Counted from the stretch's first letter, positions 51,645 through 62,191 are shown. The stretch: 64,000 nt of DNA from Bacteroidota bacterium (GCA_023392125.1 JAEVZS010000002.1:124001-188000), one strand, 5' to 3'. The notes: generated by a model not told the origin, from the sequence alone. Made by a program: numbers and translations.

Positions 51645-53529
51645 TCTTCTTATTCAATATAGGTATTTCACAAAATATGACCGTTCCTTTACCGGGCTGT
51701 GACTTGATATCAAACGTGCCTTTGAGAATGTTGACGCGTTCCTTCATGTTTTTCAGACCTCTGGTTTCCGAGTTCCAGTCTACCTCAAAGCCCTTGCCAT
51801 TATCTGCTATTTCGACAATAATGTTTTCATTACTTTCAAAAATAGCCACTTCAGCTTCCGTTGCTTCAGCGTATTTGACCATATTGTTAAGGGCTTCCTG
51901 TATGATGCGGTATACGTTGGTCGTGACATCAAACGGAAGCTGTGATGCATCACTGTTTTCGTCTTCGTACAGCAGCGAGACCAGCACCCCGCTTGTCTCC
52001 TCGATCTGACTGGCAAGTCTTTGCAGGCCTGCTTTGAGCCCGAAATCAATAAGCACCGAAGGCATCAGATTGTTGGAAATCCGACGCACTTCGAAAAGTG
52101 TTTCATCAAGCAGCTTTTTGATCTCCGCCTTTACTTCTGCATTATCTTTGACCTCACCAAGCCGGAAGCGTGTGGCGGTCAGCAGCTGTCCCAGTCCGTC
52201 ATGCAGCTCGCGGGAAATTCTTTTTCGCTCCACCTCCTGACCTTCGATCAGCTTAAGGCTGTTTTCCTTGATCAGCTTTATTTCACTTTCGGTAAGAATC
52301 TTGAGCTTGTCCCGCATCTGTATGAGCGAGTGTCCGAGCACATCATCCGGACTCAGTGGCCGGTAGTCCTTGTTAAAATTGCCGTTTCCGATCTCATAAG
52401 CAAAATCAGAAGTTTGCTCCAGCGCCCGGATCAGCCTGGTGGTAGCGAGGTTCATCTCCCCTATCTCATCCATGGATTCAGGCTCAGGTACTTTGTCCGG
52501 TATGATTCCGCGGGCTGCTTTGTTAAGGAGATTTTTGAGCTGAACAATAGGATTGGCGATTTTTCGGGCCAGATAGGTTGTGATGGTGAAAAAAACCAGT
52601 GTGACCAGCAGACCCGCAACGAACATCTGCTTGCGCAGCAGATGTATGGGCTTGAGAGCTTCGTTCTTATCTATTTCGGATATAATGATCCATTCAAGAC
52701 CGGTTATTTCCATAGGTCTGAATACGCTGAGCACTTTGGCGCCCCGGTAGTCATCAATGATCTCGATGCCGCTTATACCCTGCAAAGCCAGCCGGGCTGC
52801 TGTCGTATTGACTTCGATACGGGCCGGATCGATGTGGGGAAAAAAACGGCTTCTGGACCGCATGTGCAGATCATTGCTGACAATATAGGACTCTCCGGTT
52901 TCTCCCAGCCCCGTTCTTTCATAGATCAGCGAGGTGATATCGTCCGGATTGCTGAGCGCCAGCAGTATGCCTGCCGGTTTTCCGTTTTCATCACGCACGG
53001 GTACCCCTGTCAGTAGCACAATTTTATCCGGTTGTCTGTTGAATTTTCCTGTAAAGTCACCGAGGGCTCCGGTATCCTTGCATACTTTCAGAAAGATTTG
53101 CAGGTAGTCATTGTCAGCATTGCTTATCAGTATATCGGTCAGAGGAGAAACTCTGTCGCAGACGGGGCTTCCGGCAGTATCCAGCAGCAGGATGGATTCA
53201 AAATGAGCATTTTCCTGGATAAATTCCAGATAGCGCATATATTCCGGACTTATACCGTGGTGACGGAAGTTTTCGAGGGTTTCATCGCTGGCGGCCAGTC
53301 GCTCCAGCATATGCTTCTTGTGCTCGAAATATGCCTCGAGCTGGTTCTTTTTCAGAATATTGATGGAAGAAAGCTGGTCGAAAGTTCGCTCGGAAACCGC
53401 TTTTTCGATCGAATGATAGGATACGTATGCGACAATGGAAACCGTCAGAATGCCCAGAATCAGGTAGGCAATGGTCAGTTTGTATACCAGCTTCAGATCT
53501 TTTAACCGGTCAGCGTTGAAAACTTTCAA
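51637..53529 (-). CDS. Sensor histidine kinase with double-CACHE extracellular domain
   Basis: 630 residues. An N-terminal membrane helix (LTIAYLILGILTVSIVAYVS), a dCACHE-like sensor (about 40-290), a second helix (MFVAGLLVTLVFFTITTYLA), a HAMP (ARKIANPIVQLKNLL), then HisKA_3 dimerisation with the phospho-His in ISRELHDGLGQLLTATRFRL, and an HATPase with NNMVKYAEATEAEV, VEIADNGKGF and GLKNMKERVN. The NarX-type kinase class fits the downstream NarL-type regulator. The CACHE domain usually senses small organic molecules; ligand unknown. Confidence 0.92.
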   Translation of the reverse strand: MKVFNADRLKDLKLVYKLTIAYLILGILTVSIVAYVSYHSIEKAVSERTFDQLSSINILKKNQLEAYFEHKKHMLERLAASDETLENFRHHGISPEYMRYLEFIQENAHFESILLLDTAGSPVCDRVSPLTDILISNADNDYLQIFLKVCKDTGALGDFTGKFNRQPDKIVLLTGVPVRDENGKPAGILLALSNPDDITSLIYERTGLGETGESYIVSNDLHMRSRSRFFPHIDPARIEVNTTAARLALQGISGIEIIDDYRGAKVLSVFRPMEITGLEWIIISEIDKNEALKPIHLLRKQMFVAGLLVTLVFFTITTYLARKIANPIVQLKNLLNKAARGIIPDKVPEPESMDEIGEMNLATTRLIRALEQTSDFAYEIGNGNFNKDYRPLSPDDVLGHSLIQMRDKLKILTESEIKLIKENSLKLIEGQEVERKRISRELHDGLGQLLTATRFRLGEVKDNAEVKAEIKKLLDETLFEVRRISNNLMPSVLIDFGLKAGLQRLASQIEETSGVLVSLLYEDENSDASQLPFDVTTNVYRIIQEALNNMVKYAEATEAEVAIFESNENIIVEIADNGKGFEVDWNSETRGLKNMKERVNILKGTFDIKSQPGKGTVIFCEIPILNKKNG

Positions 53530-53590
53530 ATCTCAATGGGGTTAAGTCGCTATTTTAAGAAATAAAACGCATGTTTTTTTTAAAAACGTT

Positions 53591-53598
53591 TAATTTTG
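53591..53598 (+). promoter_or_regulatory. Bacteroidota -7 promoter box of leuS
   Basis: Perfect TAnnTTTG match (TAATTTTG), 25 bases upstream of the leuS start. T-rich sequence at the -33 position. Confidence 0.6.
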
Positions 53599-53622
53599 CC
53601 GTTTCAAATTATAAAATTCAGT

Positions 53623-56397
53623 ATGGCGGAATATAATTTTCAGGAAGTTGAGAAGAAGTGGCAAGAGTATTGGGAGCAGAACGAAACCTTTAAAGCGAAA
53701 GCGGATTTTTCATTACCCAAGTATTATGTGCTGGATATGTTTCCCTATCCATCGGGGGCCGGTCTGCATGTAGGGCATCCGCTGGGATATATCGCTTCGG
53801 ATATAGTGGCGCGCTACAAGCGGATAAAGGGATTCAACGTACTGCATCCTATGGGATTTGACTCCTTTGGTCTGCCTGCTGAGCAATACGCGGTACAGAC
53901 CGGCCAGCATCCGGCTATTACGACAGAGCAGAATATTGCCCGATACAAGGAGCAGCTTCGCAATATAGGTTTTTCCTTTGACTGGAAAAGGGAAGTCAGA
54001 ACCAGCGACCCCTCCTATTACAAATGGACACAATGGATTTTCACGCTTCTTTTTGATGCCTGGTACGATAAGCGTACGGACAAGGCAAGACCAGTCAGTG
54101 AGCTGGTGGCGGTTTTTGAAAAAGAAGGAAATAAGAATATTGATGCAGTTACCGATGAGGATACACCTGCTTTCAGCGCCTCAGAATGGAAGGCTATGGA
54201 CGAAAAGGCGAAAAGCGATATGCTGCTGAAATATCGTCTGACCTATCTGGCCGATACGATGGTAAACTGGTGTCCGCAGCTTGGTACGGTACTGGCAAAC
54301 GAAGAGGTCAAGGACGGACTGTCAGAACGCGGTGGCTATCCGGTGGAGCGTAAAAAGATGCGCCAGTGGAATATGCGGATTACCGCTTATGCCGAACGCC
54401 TTCTGAAAGGTCTGGATACGCTGGACTGGTCAGAGCCGATGAAGGATATGCAGCGTAACTGGATCGGAAAATCCGTTGGTGCCGAGCTTACTTTCAGAAC
54501 AGAAGACGGAGCGCTGGACCTGAAAGTTTTTACTACCCGTATTGATACTACTTTCGGGGTCACCTATATCGCTATCGCGCCTGAGCATGAGTATATAGCG
54601 CAGCTTACTACGGACGAATACCGTGCAGAAGTGGAGGCCTATGTCGAAAAAGCTAAAAACCGGTCAGAAAGAGACCGTATGAGTGATACCAAAACTATTT
54701 CCGGACAGTTTACCGGAAGCTATGCCATAAACCCGTTCAACAATGAGAAAATACCTGTCTGGATAGCGGATTATGTGCTGGCGGGTTACGGTACAGGTGT
54801 GGTTATGGCGGTTCCGTCATCCGATACACGCGATTATAATTTTGCCAGTCATTTCGGTCTGCCGGTCATCAAAGTGCAGGACGGTAAGCAGACGGATATT
54901 ACTCAGGAGGACTTTGATCCGAAAAAAGGAACTATGATCAACTCCGGCTTCCTCAACGGCCTGGAAGTACCACAGGCGATCGACAAAGCGATTGCTTTTA
55001 TCGAGGAGAAAGGAATCGGAGTGCGCAAAGTCAATTACAGGATCAGGGATTCGATCTTTAGCCGCCAGCGATACTGGGGTGAGCCGATTCCTGTATATTA
55101 TAAAAACGATATTCCGGAAGTATTGAGCCTGGATCAGCTACCGCTGGAGCTGCCTGAAATCGGCGAGTACAAGCCTACTGAAAGCGGAGACCCGCCACTG
55201 GGCAGAGCACAGGGCTGGTGTACCTCTGAGGGATATCCCTATGAGCTGAATACTATGCCGGGCTGGGCCGGTTCGAGCTGGTACTATCTGCGCTATATGG
55301 ATCCTGCCAACCGGCAGGAGTTTGCAGATAAGGAGGCCGTCCGATACTGGGATCAGGTAGATTTGTATATCGGTGGCTCTGAGCATGCTACCGGCCACCT
55401 GTTGTATTCCCGGTTCTGGAACAAGTTTTTGTTTGACCTTGGCCTGGTGCGCAGCGAAGAGCCTTTTCAGAAGCTGATCAATCAGGGTATGATTCAGGGA
55501 CGCTCCAGTTTTGTATACCGTATAGTCGGTACCAATACCTTTGTATCATACGGGTTGCGCAAAAATTATGAGACTACGGCTCTCCATGTAGATGTATCGC
55601 TGGTTGACAATGATCAGCTGGATCTGGAAGCGTTCAAAAAATGGCGTCCGGAATTCAACGATGCTGTCTTTAAACTGGAAAACGGAAAGTATATCTGTGG
55701 ATCGGAAGTGGAAAAGATGTCCAAGTCCAAGTTTAACGTAGTCAATCCGGATGATATCGTGGCCAGATATGGCGCCGATACCCTGAGAATGTATGAAATG
55801 TTCCTTGGACCGCTGGAGCAGTTTAAGCCCTGGAACACCAACGGTATTGATGGTGTATTCAAGTTCTTGCGCAAATTCTGGAATCTCTTCCATGATGAAG
55901 CCGGAAACTTTGCTGTACAGACTGCCGATCCGGGTAGTGATGAGCTGAAGATACTGCATAAGACGCTGCGCAAAGTAGAGGAAGATATTGAAAGACATTC
56001 GTTCAATACCTCAGTGAGCACCTTTATGATCTGTGTCAATGAACTGGCTTCGCTCAAATGCAACAAGAAAGCCATACTTGAGCCGCTGGTAATAGCTTTG
56101 TCTCCTTACGCTCCGCATATCGCGGAAGAGCTGTGGTCAAGACTGGGCAATACCAGGAGCATCAGCGATGCCCGCTATCCGCAGTGGAAAGAAGAATACC
56201 TGTCAGAAGACAGCTTTGAATATCCGGTTTCGATCAACGGAAAAATGCGGGCTAAAATCAAATTGCCTGCTGATATGGACGAAGAAGCAATCAAAAAAGC
56301 AGTGCTGGATTCGGACGATGTACAGAAATGGCTGAATGGTCAGGAGCCGAAAAAAATGATTGTGGTGCGTAACCGTATTGTCAATGTAGTGGTCTAA
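53623..56397 (+). CDS. leuS: Leucyl-tRNA synthetase
   Basis: 924 residues from the ATG at 53623; an upstream TTG at 53596 adds nine residues without support. Class I aminoacyl-tRNA synthetase: HIGH-type motif in FPYPSGAGLHVGHPLGY, CP1 editing domain (residues about 230-440, with TRIDTTFGVTYIAIAPEHEY), KMSKS motif (EKMSKSKFNVVNPDD), then the anticodon-binding domain. It attaches leucine to tRNA-Leu. Essential, so it fits as an ordinary host gene and is followed by a strong terminator. Confidence 0.97.
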   Translation: MAEYNFQEVEKKWQEYWEQNETFKAKADFSLPKYYVLDMFPYPSGAGLHVGHPLGYIASDIVARYKRIKGFNVLHPMGFDSFGLPAEQYAVQTGQHPAITTEQNIARYKEQLRNIGFSFDWKREVRTSDPSYYKWTQWIFTLLFDAWYDKRTDKARPVSELVAVFEKEGNKNIDAVTDEDTPAFSASEWKAMDEKAKSDMLLKYRLTYLADTMVNWCPQLGTVLANEEVKDGLSERGGYPVERKKMRQWNMRITAYAERLLKGLDTLDWSEPMKDMQRNWIGKSVGAELTFRTEDGALDLKVFTTRIDTTFGVTYIAIAPEHEYIAQLTTDEYRAEVEAYVEKAKNRSERDRMSDTKTISGQFTGSYAINPFNNEKIPVWIADYVLAGYGTGVVMAVPSSDTRDYNFASHFGLPVIKVQDGKQTDITQEDFDPKKGTMINSGFLNGLEVPQAIDKAIAFIEEKGIGVRKVNYRIRDSIFSRQRYWGEPIPVYYKNDIPEVLSLDQLPLELPEIGEYKPTESGDPPLGRAQGWCTSEGYPYELNTMPGWAGSSWYYLRYMDPANRQEFADKEAVRYWDQVDLYIGGSEHATGHLLYSRFWNKFLFDLGLVRSEEPFQKLINQGMIQGRSSFVYRIVGTNTFVSYGLRKNYETTALHVDVSLVDNDQLDLEAFKKWRPEFNDAVFKLENGKYICGSEVEKMSKSKFNVVNPDDIVARYGADTLRMYEMFLGPLEQFKPWNTNGIDGVFKFLRKFWNLFHDEAGNFAVQTADPGSDELKILHKTLRKVEEDIERHSFNTSVSTFMICVNELASLKCNKKAILEPLVIALSPYAPHIAEELWSRLGNTRSISDARYPQWKEEYLSEDSFEYPVSINGKMRAKIKLPADMDEEAIKKAVLDSDDVQKWLNGQEPKKMIVVRNRIVNVVV

Positions 56398-56414
56398 ACC
56401 TTCTGAATTATATG

Positions 56415-56449
56415 AAAGGCTGCTTTTCCTTTGGGGAAGCAGCCTTTTT
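56415..56449 (+). terminator. Rho-independent terminator of leuS
   Basis: AAAGGCTGCTT/AAGCAGCCTTT stem extended by TTCC/GGGG-type pairing, ending in a T-run, 18 bases past the stop. Confidence 0.85.
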
Positions 56450-56619
56450 GTGTACGGAATGAGCCGGGGCTTTTCTCCCTGATATTTGGTTGTGAGTTTT
56501 TTGTTTTTTTGTTAAATCGGAAAAATTGCAATAAGAAATGAAATAAGCGACTATAGCAGGACCGATAACCGGTTATTATGCTGACTACCAAAGCACAAAA
56601 GACTTAATAGTGATTTTTT

Positions 56620-57186
56620 ATGGACCGATACCAATACTTCAGGCATTTTTATGATATTGGCGCTGCCGACTATGAACTGCTGACAAGTAAGCTAAAAACC
56701 AGACTTTTCAGAAAAGGCGATCTTCTTATCGTTCCCGGGCAGGTACAGAGGGAGCTTTATTTTGTAAAAAGCGGTATTCAGATGTCTTATTTCGACTCAG
56801 GTGCCAAAACCCATGTGATTGCCTTTACCTATTTTCCGAACCTTTGTGCTATTCCCGAATCCTTTTCTTTTCAGGCTCCCTCCAAAAATTTCCTGACATG
56901 CCTCACGGATAGTGAGCTGGAATATATATCGTATGAGGAGTTGCAGCAGGTATTTGACCAGTCAGCACCTGTCGAACGTCTGTTCAGACGAATGACTGAA
57001 GCTGTTCTGGCCGGGTTCATAAACCGTCATATAGAATTGCACAGCATGACTATCGAGGAGCGTTACAAAGCCTTTTGTCAGCGTAGTCCGCACTTGCTCA
57101 GGCTTGTACCGCACAAGTATATTGCATCTTATCTGGGCATTGCTTCGACTAATTTCAGCAAACTGTATAATAAGGTAAAATTCTGA
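56620..57186 (+). CDS. Crp/Fnr-family transcriptional regulator
   Basis: 188 residues. Cyclic-nucleotide-binding-like barrel (TRLFRKGDLLIVPGQVQREL; YFVKSGIQMSYF) and a C-terminal Crp-type HTH (PHKYIASYLGIASTNFSKLYN). The ligand pocket lacks the cAMP Arg-Ser pair, as in many Bacteroidota relatives, so the signal is unknown. It stands before an alpha/beta hydrolase gene, a common arrangement in this phylum. Confidence 0.88.
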   Translation: MDRYQYFRHFYDIGAADYELLTSKLKTRLFRKGDLLIVPGQVQRELYFVKSGIQMSYFDSGAKTHVIAFTYFPNLCAIPESFSFQAPSKNFLTCLTDSELEYISYEELQQVFDQSAPVERLFRRMTEAVLAGFINRHIELHSMTIEERYKAFCQRSPHLLRLVPHKYIASYLGIASTNFSKLYNKVKF

Positions 57187-57292
57187 TGTCGGAAATTGAA
57201 ATATTTTTATACTCCGGCTTTTATCGTATCATGTTGGTATAGATCAACATTTATTTCCCGGATACTGGCGAGCTTTGCATAAAAACAAACAT

Positions 57293-58159
57293 ATGGCAAC
57301 TCAATGGCTTGACAGATCAGAATATCCGTTTTCTTCCAGTTATTTCAGAATAGACGGGCACAAACTTCATTATATTGACGAGGGACGGGGTGACACGATC
57401 CTGTTTGTTCACGGAACTCCTTCCTGGAGTTTTGATTATCGCAATATCATCAAAAGCATGTCACAGGAATACAGATGTATCGCTGTTGACCATATCGGTT
57501 TCGGACTTTCTGACAAGCCCGAAGCATACGATTATTCTACTCAGAATCATAGCCGCACTCTGGAAAGATTTATCTCCGGGAAACAACTGGAAAATATAAC
57601 CCTGGTTGTCCATGATTTTGGTGGTCCCATCGGCCTTAATGTAGCTATTCAGCATCCTGAAAAGATAAAACGATTGGTTATTCTCAATTCCTGGCTATGG
57701 AGCAGCAAAGATGATCCGGATTATATCAGGTTGCGCAGGATTCTGAAAAGTCCTCTACTCCCCTTTCTGTATCGTTGTCTCAACTTTTCGCCGCGATTTA
57801 TTCTGCCACAGTCATTCGGAGATCATAAAATTTCCAAACACCTGCTAAAGCAATATACCAAACCATTTGCCAATAGCAGCCAGCGAAACGGAGCGCTGGC
57901 ATTTGCCAGATCGTTGCTAAACGATCAGGATTGGTTTGAGGGGCTCTGGGACAAAAGGCAGGCCATTGCTGACAAGCCAACATTATTTGTATGGGGAATG
58001 AAAGATCCTGTGATCAAGCCCCACTATCTTGACAAGTTTCAGCAGGGTTTTACACATGCTTCTGTTGTCAGGCTGGAAACAAGCGGACACTTTCCGCAGG
58101 AAGAGCAACCTGAATCAGTGGCAAATGCATTGTCCGCATTTCTGAAAGAGACAACCTGA
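57293..58159 (+). CDS. Alpha/beta hydrolase, haloalkane-dehalogenase/epoxide-hydrolase-like
   Basis: 288 residues from the ATG at 57293. Oxyanion-hole motif HGTPSWSFDYR, nucleophile elbow VVHDFGGPIG with Asp as nucleophile, catalytic acid in WGMKDPVIKP and His in SGHFPQEEQP. The Asp nucleophile and this motif spacing fit haloalkane dehalogenases and epoxide hydrolases, although the halide-stabilising Trp after the Asp is a Phe here. Substrate unknown. Possibly controlled by the Crp-type gene upstream. Confidence 0.88.
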   Translation: MATQWLDRSEYPFSSSYFRIDGHKLHYIDEGRGDTILFVHGTPSWSFDYRNIIKSMSQEYRCIAVDHIGFGLSDKPEAYDYSTQNHSRTLERFISGKQLENITLVVHDFGGPIGLNVAIQHPEKIKRLVILNSWLWSSKDDPDYIRLRRILKSPLLPFLYRCLNFSPRFILPQSFGDHKISKHLLKQYTKPFANSSQRNGALAFARSLLNDQDWFEGLWDKRQAIADKPTLFVWGMKDPVIKPHYLDKFQQGFTHASVVRLETSGHFPQEEQPESVANALSAFLKETT

Positions 58160-58285
58160 TATAAGGCAGAAGGTAAACGGGGACAAAAGAAAGCTGTTTA
58201 GTTCCCGACAAGCTATTCTATAACAAAAAATATACAAGCACGTATTATCGGTGATTATAGTAAAAGTAACTATCGGTATTTCGGA

Positions 58286-58293
58286 TAGCTTTG
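58286..58293 (+). promoter_or_regulatory. Candidate -7 promoter box of the phosphatase gene
   Basis: TAnnTTTG match (TAGCTTTG), 49 bases upstream of the start. No good -33 TTTG at the right distance. Confidence 0.35.
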
Positions 58294-58342
58294 CTATACA
58301 TATAATTTACTTATCAGAGATTCCACCAATATTAATTTGTAA

Positions 58343-60889
58343 ATGAAGTCACTGGTTGTTTTGCTCCTGAATTACTTTTGGTTTACGGCTGCAACAGCTC
58401 AGAGTCATTTTTATATGTCACAATGGAGCGATATTAAAGGATACTGGTCTTTTGATAATCCAGATGATTTATGGAATGATAGCAGCTCTTTCAAAAATCC
58501 GTTAGTTGTAAATGGTATTGCCCCGACAGAGACATCCGGTTTTTTTCATAATGACAAAGCCATTGTTACGCCGCAGGCTTCCCCGTCCAGCTTTTTAGCT
58601 TGTACTCCAGATCTTTCGGCAAATGGAGGCGGCTCCAGGGTAAATACCTATACCATTATGTTTGATATAAAAATCCCCCATAGAGGTTCCTGGTACAGCC
58701 TGCTCCAGACAGGAGCTTCTGCCAGCGCAGATGACGGGGATTTATTCATTAATACAAGCGGGAAGGTGGGAATAGGAGCCATTGGGTATTCATCTAAATC
58801 CTTAGCTCCGGAGCAATGGACAAGAATCGTATTAGTATGTGATAATAAGGCCGTATCAGGTTCCTGGAAAATATATATAGATGGCATGCTCGACATGGAT
58901 ATGAGAGCGCAGGCTGCAGATAGGAGATTTTCTCTTCCTGCCGGTCAGACTCCTTTTTTCTTTTTTGCAGATGATGACAATGAAAATGCCTCATTAAGCT
59001 GTTCTGCCATAGCAATCTGGGACAGAGCGTTAAGCGCTGAAGAAGTTGGCACTATGGGCGGATATTATGTTGAGCCTGAGTATTCATATCCTATCAAACC
59101 ATTTTTACAGACGCCTGCTTCCTCCTCGATATATATTAGCTGGTTGTCAGATCAGACTACAGAAACCAGAGTTATTTACGGGACATCTAAGGATGCGCTT
59201 AATCTTGAAAAAACCGGGTCAAGTGAGCCTGTTTCAACCTATACCTGGCATACCGTTCAGCTAAGCAATCTGACTCCTAATACCACCTATTATTACAGAT
59301 GTATAAGTAATACTGATTCCTCTGCAATTACTCCCTTTCATACGGCACCAGCAGCTAATACCCCGGGCGGGCATATCATTTTTGGATTATATAGTGATAT
59401 TCATATCGGTGCGGATAGAAATGCAGCTGCTGTCTTAGCTTCCATGAAAAACAAATTTATAGAACTGTATGGAAACTCCTGGTATGAAAAAGTTTCGTGT
59501 ATAATTAACAACGGGGATGTTTTTCAGAACGCAAGTATAAATGAACTGAATACATTTTACAGCTCCTATATCACCCCGGTCGGTGGCTCAGTTCCTTTTA
59601 TGTCTGCTATGGGTAATCATGATCTGTATACCAATCCCCCTACTCATTATTATCAGTTTCTTAAATATGATGATTTTTCTGCTTTCCCGGATGATCCTGT
59701 TCTCAATGAAAAATACTATTCTTTTGTGTTAGGAAATACAATGTTTATTACGTTAAACTCTGAAATCCATGAGAATAACACTCAGGCTGCCTGGCTGGAA
59801 AATCAGCTGATTACAGCTCAGAACGATCCGCTGACAGACTTTGTTTTTGTTAATGCTCATCATCCGGGGAGAAGTGAAATGTGGCAGGTGGCCAATGATT
59901 CATGGATTCAAAATACCGTATATCCTATGTTAGGAAAATACTCAAAAGTAGCGATGATAAGTCACGGACATTCGCACAACTATGAAAGGGGGGTAATAAA
60001 ATCGAGCAACGCTGACAACGTTGATTTTCGAACCTTAATAACTGGCGGTGGTGGCGGATGGCTTGACTTCTGGGCCGATTATCCCGATGCAACGGACTGG
60101 GCACAAACTCACCGGACACTGGAGGGCTCTCATTTTTCGATTATCGACATAGATATGGATGCAAAAAAATATACAGCTACCATGTATAGTCTGGGCCGCT
60201 CTAATGCGTATAACACAACTGCCACTATTGCGGACACATATCATGGTATCAGAAATCAGGCGCGTCCTGATAAACCAATTGCTGCAGAGCCGGGCGGAAT
60301 CAGCGCTTTATTGCCAATGTTAACGGCTTCAGCCTTCTCGGGAGCAGACGAGCTTATGTCCTCTCAGTTTCAGGTCACTGCTACCCCCGGCGACTATACA
60401 TCGCCAATAGTCGATACGACGCGTGACTATGAAAATATTTTTCAATCGTCTGGTTATCCGGACTATATACCCATTGATAAAAACGCTGGTATCGACTTAC
60501 AAACCTGTCAGGTTACCACTCCCCTGATACAAGGTGCAACATATGGTTGGCGGGTCAGATACCGTGATCAAAACTTAAAATGGAGCGATTGGTCCGATGA
60601 GACCACTTTTATCGCAGATATGATAACCACCATTTCAGATCAGGAAATGAATAAGCCGATAACTATTTTTCCCAATCCGACATCTGGCTATGTCGAAATT
60701 ATGGGCGATATTTCCAATTCTGTTATAGGTATTTATGATCGTTTGGGTAATAAGCTTTTTCCTGAGTCTGATTCTTCTTTAAATACAAATCGAAAAATAG
60801 ATCTGAGCATGCTTTCTCCGGGAGTGTATTTTATTTCTGTCACAAATGGGCATCAAAGCACGTATCAGAAGGTTATAAAGATTCAATGA
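58343..60889 (+). CDS. T9SS-secreted purple-acid-phosphatase-like metallophosphoesterase
   Basis: 848 residues. Signal peptide (LLNYFWFTAATAQ). Residues about 25-240: a concanavalin/LamG-like domain (GYWSFDNPDDLWNDSS). About 245-335: a purple-acid-phosphatase fibronectin-type domain (SIYISWLSDQTTETRVIYG; NTTYYYRCIS). From 345: metallophosphoesterase metal ligands LYSDIHIG, INNGDVFQ, MGNHDLYT, NAHHPG and SHGHSHNYERG. Ends in a T9SS type A tail (ITIFPNPTSGYVEIM). It likely cleaves phosphate esters outside the cell; substrate unknown. Confidence 0.9.
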   Translation: MKSLVVLLLNYFWFTAATAQSHFYMSQWSDIKGYWSFDNPDDLWNDSSSFKNPLVVNGIAPTETSGFFHNDKAIVTPQASPSSFLACTPDLSANGGGSRVNTYTIMFDIKIPHRGSWYSLLQTGASASADDGDLFINTSGKVGIGAIGYSSKSLAPEQWTRIVLVCDNKAVSGSWKIYIDGMLDMDMRAQAADRRFSLPAGQTPFFFFADDDNENASLSCSAIAIWDRALSAEEVGTMGGYYVEPEYSYPIKPFLQTPASSSIYISWLSDQTTETRVIYGTSKDALNLEKTGSSEPVSTYTWHTVQLSNLTPNTTYYYRCISNTDSSAITPFHTAPAANTPGGHIIFGLYSDIHIGADRNAAAVLASMKNKFIELYGNSWYEKVSCIINNGDVFQNASINELNTFYSSYITPVGGSVPFMSAMGNHDLYTNPPTHYYQFLKYDDFSAFPDDPVLNEKYYSFVLGNTMFITLNSEIHENNTQAAWLENQLITAQNDPLTDFVFVNAHHPGRSEMWQVANDSWIQNTVYPMLGKYSKVAMISHGHSHNYERGVIKSSNADNVDFRTLITGGGGGWLDFWADYPDATDWAQTHRTLEGSHFSIIDIDMDAKKYTATMYSLGRSNAYNTTATIADTYHGIRNQARPDKPIAAEPGGISALLPMLTASAFSGADELMSSQFQVTATPGDYTSPIVDTTRDYENIFQSSGYPDYIPIDKNAGIDLQTCQVTTPLIQGATYGWRVRYRDQNLKWSDWSDETTFIADMITTISDQEMNKPITIFPNPTSGYVEIMGDISNSVIGIYDRLGNKLFPESDSSLNTNRKIDLSMLSPGVYFISVTNGHQSTYQKVIKIQ

Positions 60890-60953
60890 TAAAGAAAGAG
60901 ATGGAACCAGGCTTTAATGGTAGACGACATGTTTTAGGTACACATATACACCT

Positions 60954-61583
60954 TTAAATAAACTTTTTCAGTTCCTTATAATCTGTAATTATAGTATAGC
61001 CGGAAAGCTGTGTATGTGTACCGTTGTAATCATATACCACTGTATCTATACCCAATTCTTTCCCTGCTTTTATTTCAGAATGAATATCATCGCCTACTAC
61101 CAATATTTCTTCGGGTTCTAGCTGATATTGCTCCATGATTTTTTTGAAAATATCTTTTTTAGTAAGTGTTGATACAGAGGGGTCAACGATGTAGCAGGCA
61201 TCAAAATCATTGAATACATTCAATTGCCTTATTTTGCTTTCCTGCAATTTTTTAAAACCTGTTGTTACCAGAAATTTTAAGCAATCAATTTGTTTTGTTA
61301 ACAGATAATCGTCAAATGGCTTTATGATGTCGTTGTACTCTAATGCCATTAATAATTCCAAAGCCTTTTCTGTCAAGGCAGCGCTAAACTGAAATTCTTT
61401 TGCCACCAACTGAAAAGGGGTTCGCTGTATCGCTTTTTTGATGTCTTCCATATTTCCGGAATAGCTTCCGTCCTGTTCTATCAGTTGATATAATTCGTCA
61501 AAGAGTTTATCACCGATTGAGGCGACCGGATAAATAGTATTGTCCAGATCCAGTATGATTGCTTTTTTGTTCATCTTCTCCAT
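60954..61583 (-). CDS. HAD-superfamily hydrolase
   Basis: 209 residues. Motif I DLDNTIYP with the nucleophile Asp; motif II in LVTTGF; Lys motif and acidic motif III (VVGDDIHSEIKAGKELGI). Cap of the C1 helical type between motifs I and II. Class: phosphatase of a small metabolite (nucleotide or sugar phosphate), not further defined. Two closely spaced ATGs exist; the first is used here. Confidence 0.87.
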   Translation of the reverse strand: MEKMNKKAIILDLDNTIYPVASIGDKLFDELYQLIEQDGSYSGNMEDIKKAIQRTPFQLVAKEFQFSAALTEKALELLMALEYNDIIKPFDDYLLTKQIDCLKFLVTTGFKKLQESKIRQLNVFNDFDACYIVDPSVSTLTKKDIFKKIMEQYQLEPEEILVVGDDIHSEIKAGKELGIDTVVYDYNGTHTQLSGYTIITDYKELKKFI

Positions 61584-61717
61584 AGTGTTATCTGTATTTG
61601 TGCCTTTGTTTGGTCTTATGACTAGGCAATTCTGTTAACCATGCGCAGGCAAAGTAATATTTTCCGTTGTCGAATCATCTGTGGCACTTTCCTGCTATTG
61701 AGTATGCATACACGATG

Positions 61718-62191
61718 TTACCGGTCAGACTTTTGTGTCTTTTGTTTGCCTTGTTTAGTCATTGCAAAGTCTGTACTTCGGTTCATTGTCCTGATATAGT
61801 CCACTTTTCTGAAACGCAGTGCACTCCAGTCTTCATCAATGGCAACTTGTCGTACTGCTTCAAAGTCTGATTTCCCGAGCATTTCCCAACCTTTATCCCT
61901 GCTTATTTCTGCTTTGTATTTTTTTGAAGTCCCTTTGGGATAAGCAAACCAAACGATTCCGTCACCTTTTAGCTTTTTGGCAATAAGCGGGGTAATGGTG
62001 TTAATCTCTGTCTGGGTTTTTATAAATACCAGCACAAATTCGATTTCGCTGATGTTTTTGATGTCCGTTATAATCGTTGTGCAGTCTTTCATCGCATTAA
62101 GCTCTGCTTCAAACTCAGCCGGGTGATTTACAATGAGAATTTCTGTATGTTGTTTGAAATTCAGCTTTTTAAACAATGGTGTTACGATCAT
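61718..62191 (-). CDS. DUF3052-like protein
   Basis: 157 residues. Marks of the family: a Rossmann-like pattern with KLKGDGIVWFAYPKGTSKKY and the end DWSALRFRKVDYIRTMNRS. Soluble and of unknown function. Same strand as the HAD gene, 134 bases apart. Confidence 0.75.
   Translation of the reverse strand: MIVTPLFKKLNFKQHTEILIVNHPAEFEAELNAMKDCTTIITDIKNISEIEFVLVFIKTQTEINTITPLIAKKLKGDGIVWFAYPKGTSKKYKAEISRDKGWEMLGKSDFEAVRQVAIDEDWSALRFRKVDYIRTMNRSTDFAMTKQGKQKTQKSDR

Noticed and set aside
51015..53529. Two-component system as the regulator of the nitrate cluster
   Set aside because: NarX/NarL similarity is at family level only; the genes lie 15 kb away, across the prophage, and no shared operator was found.
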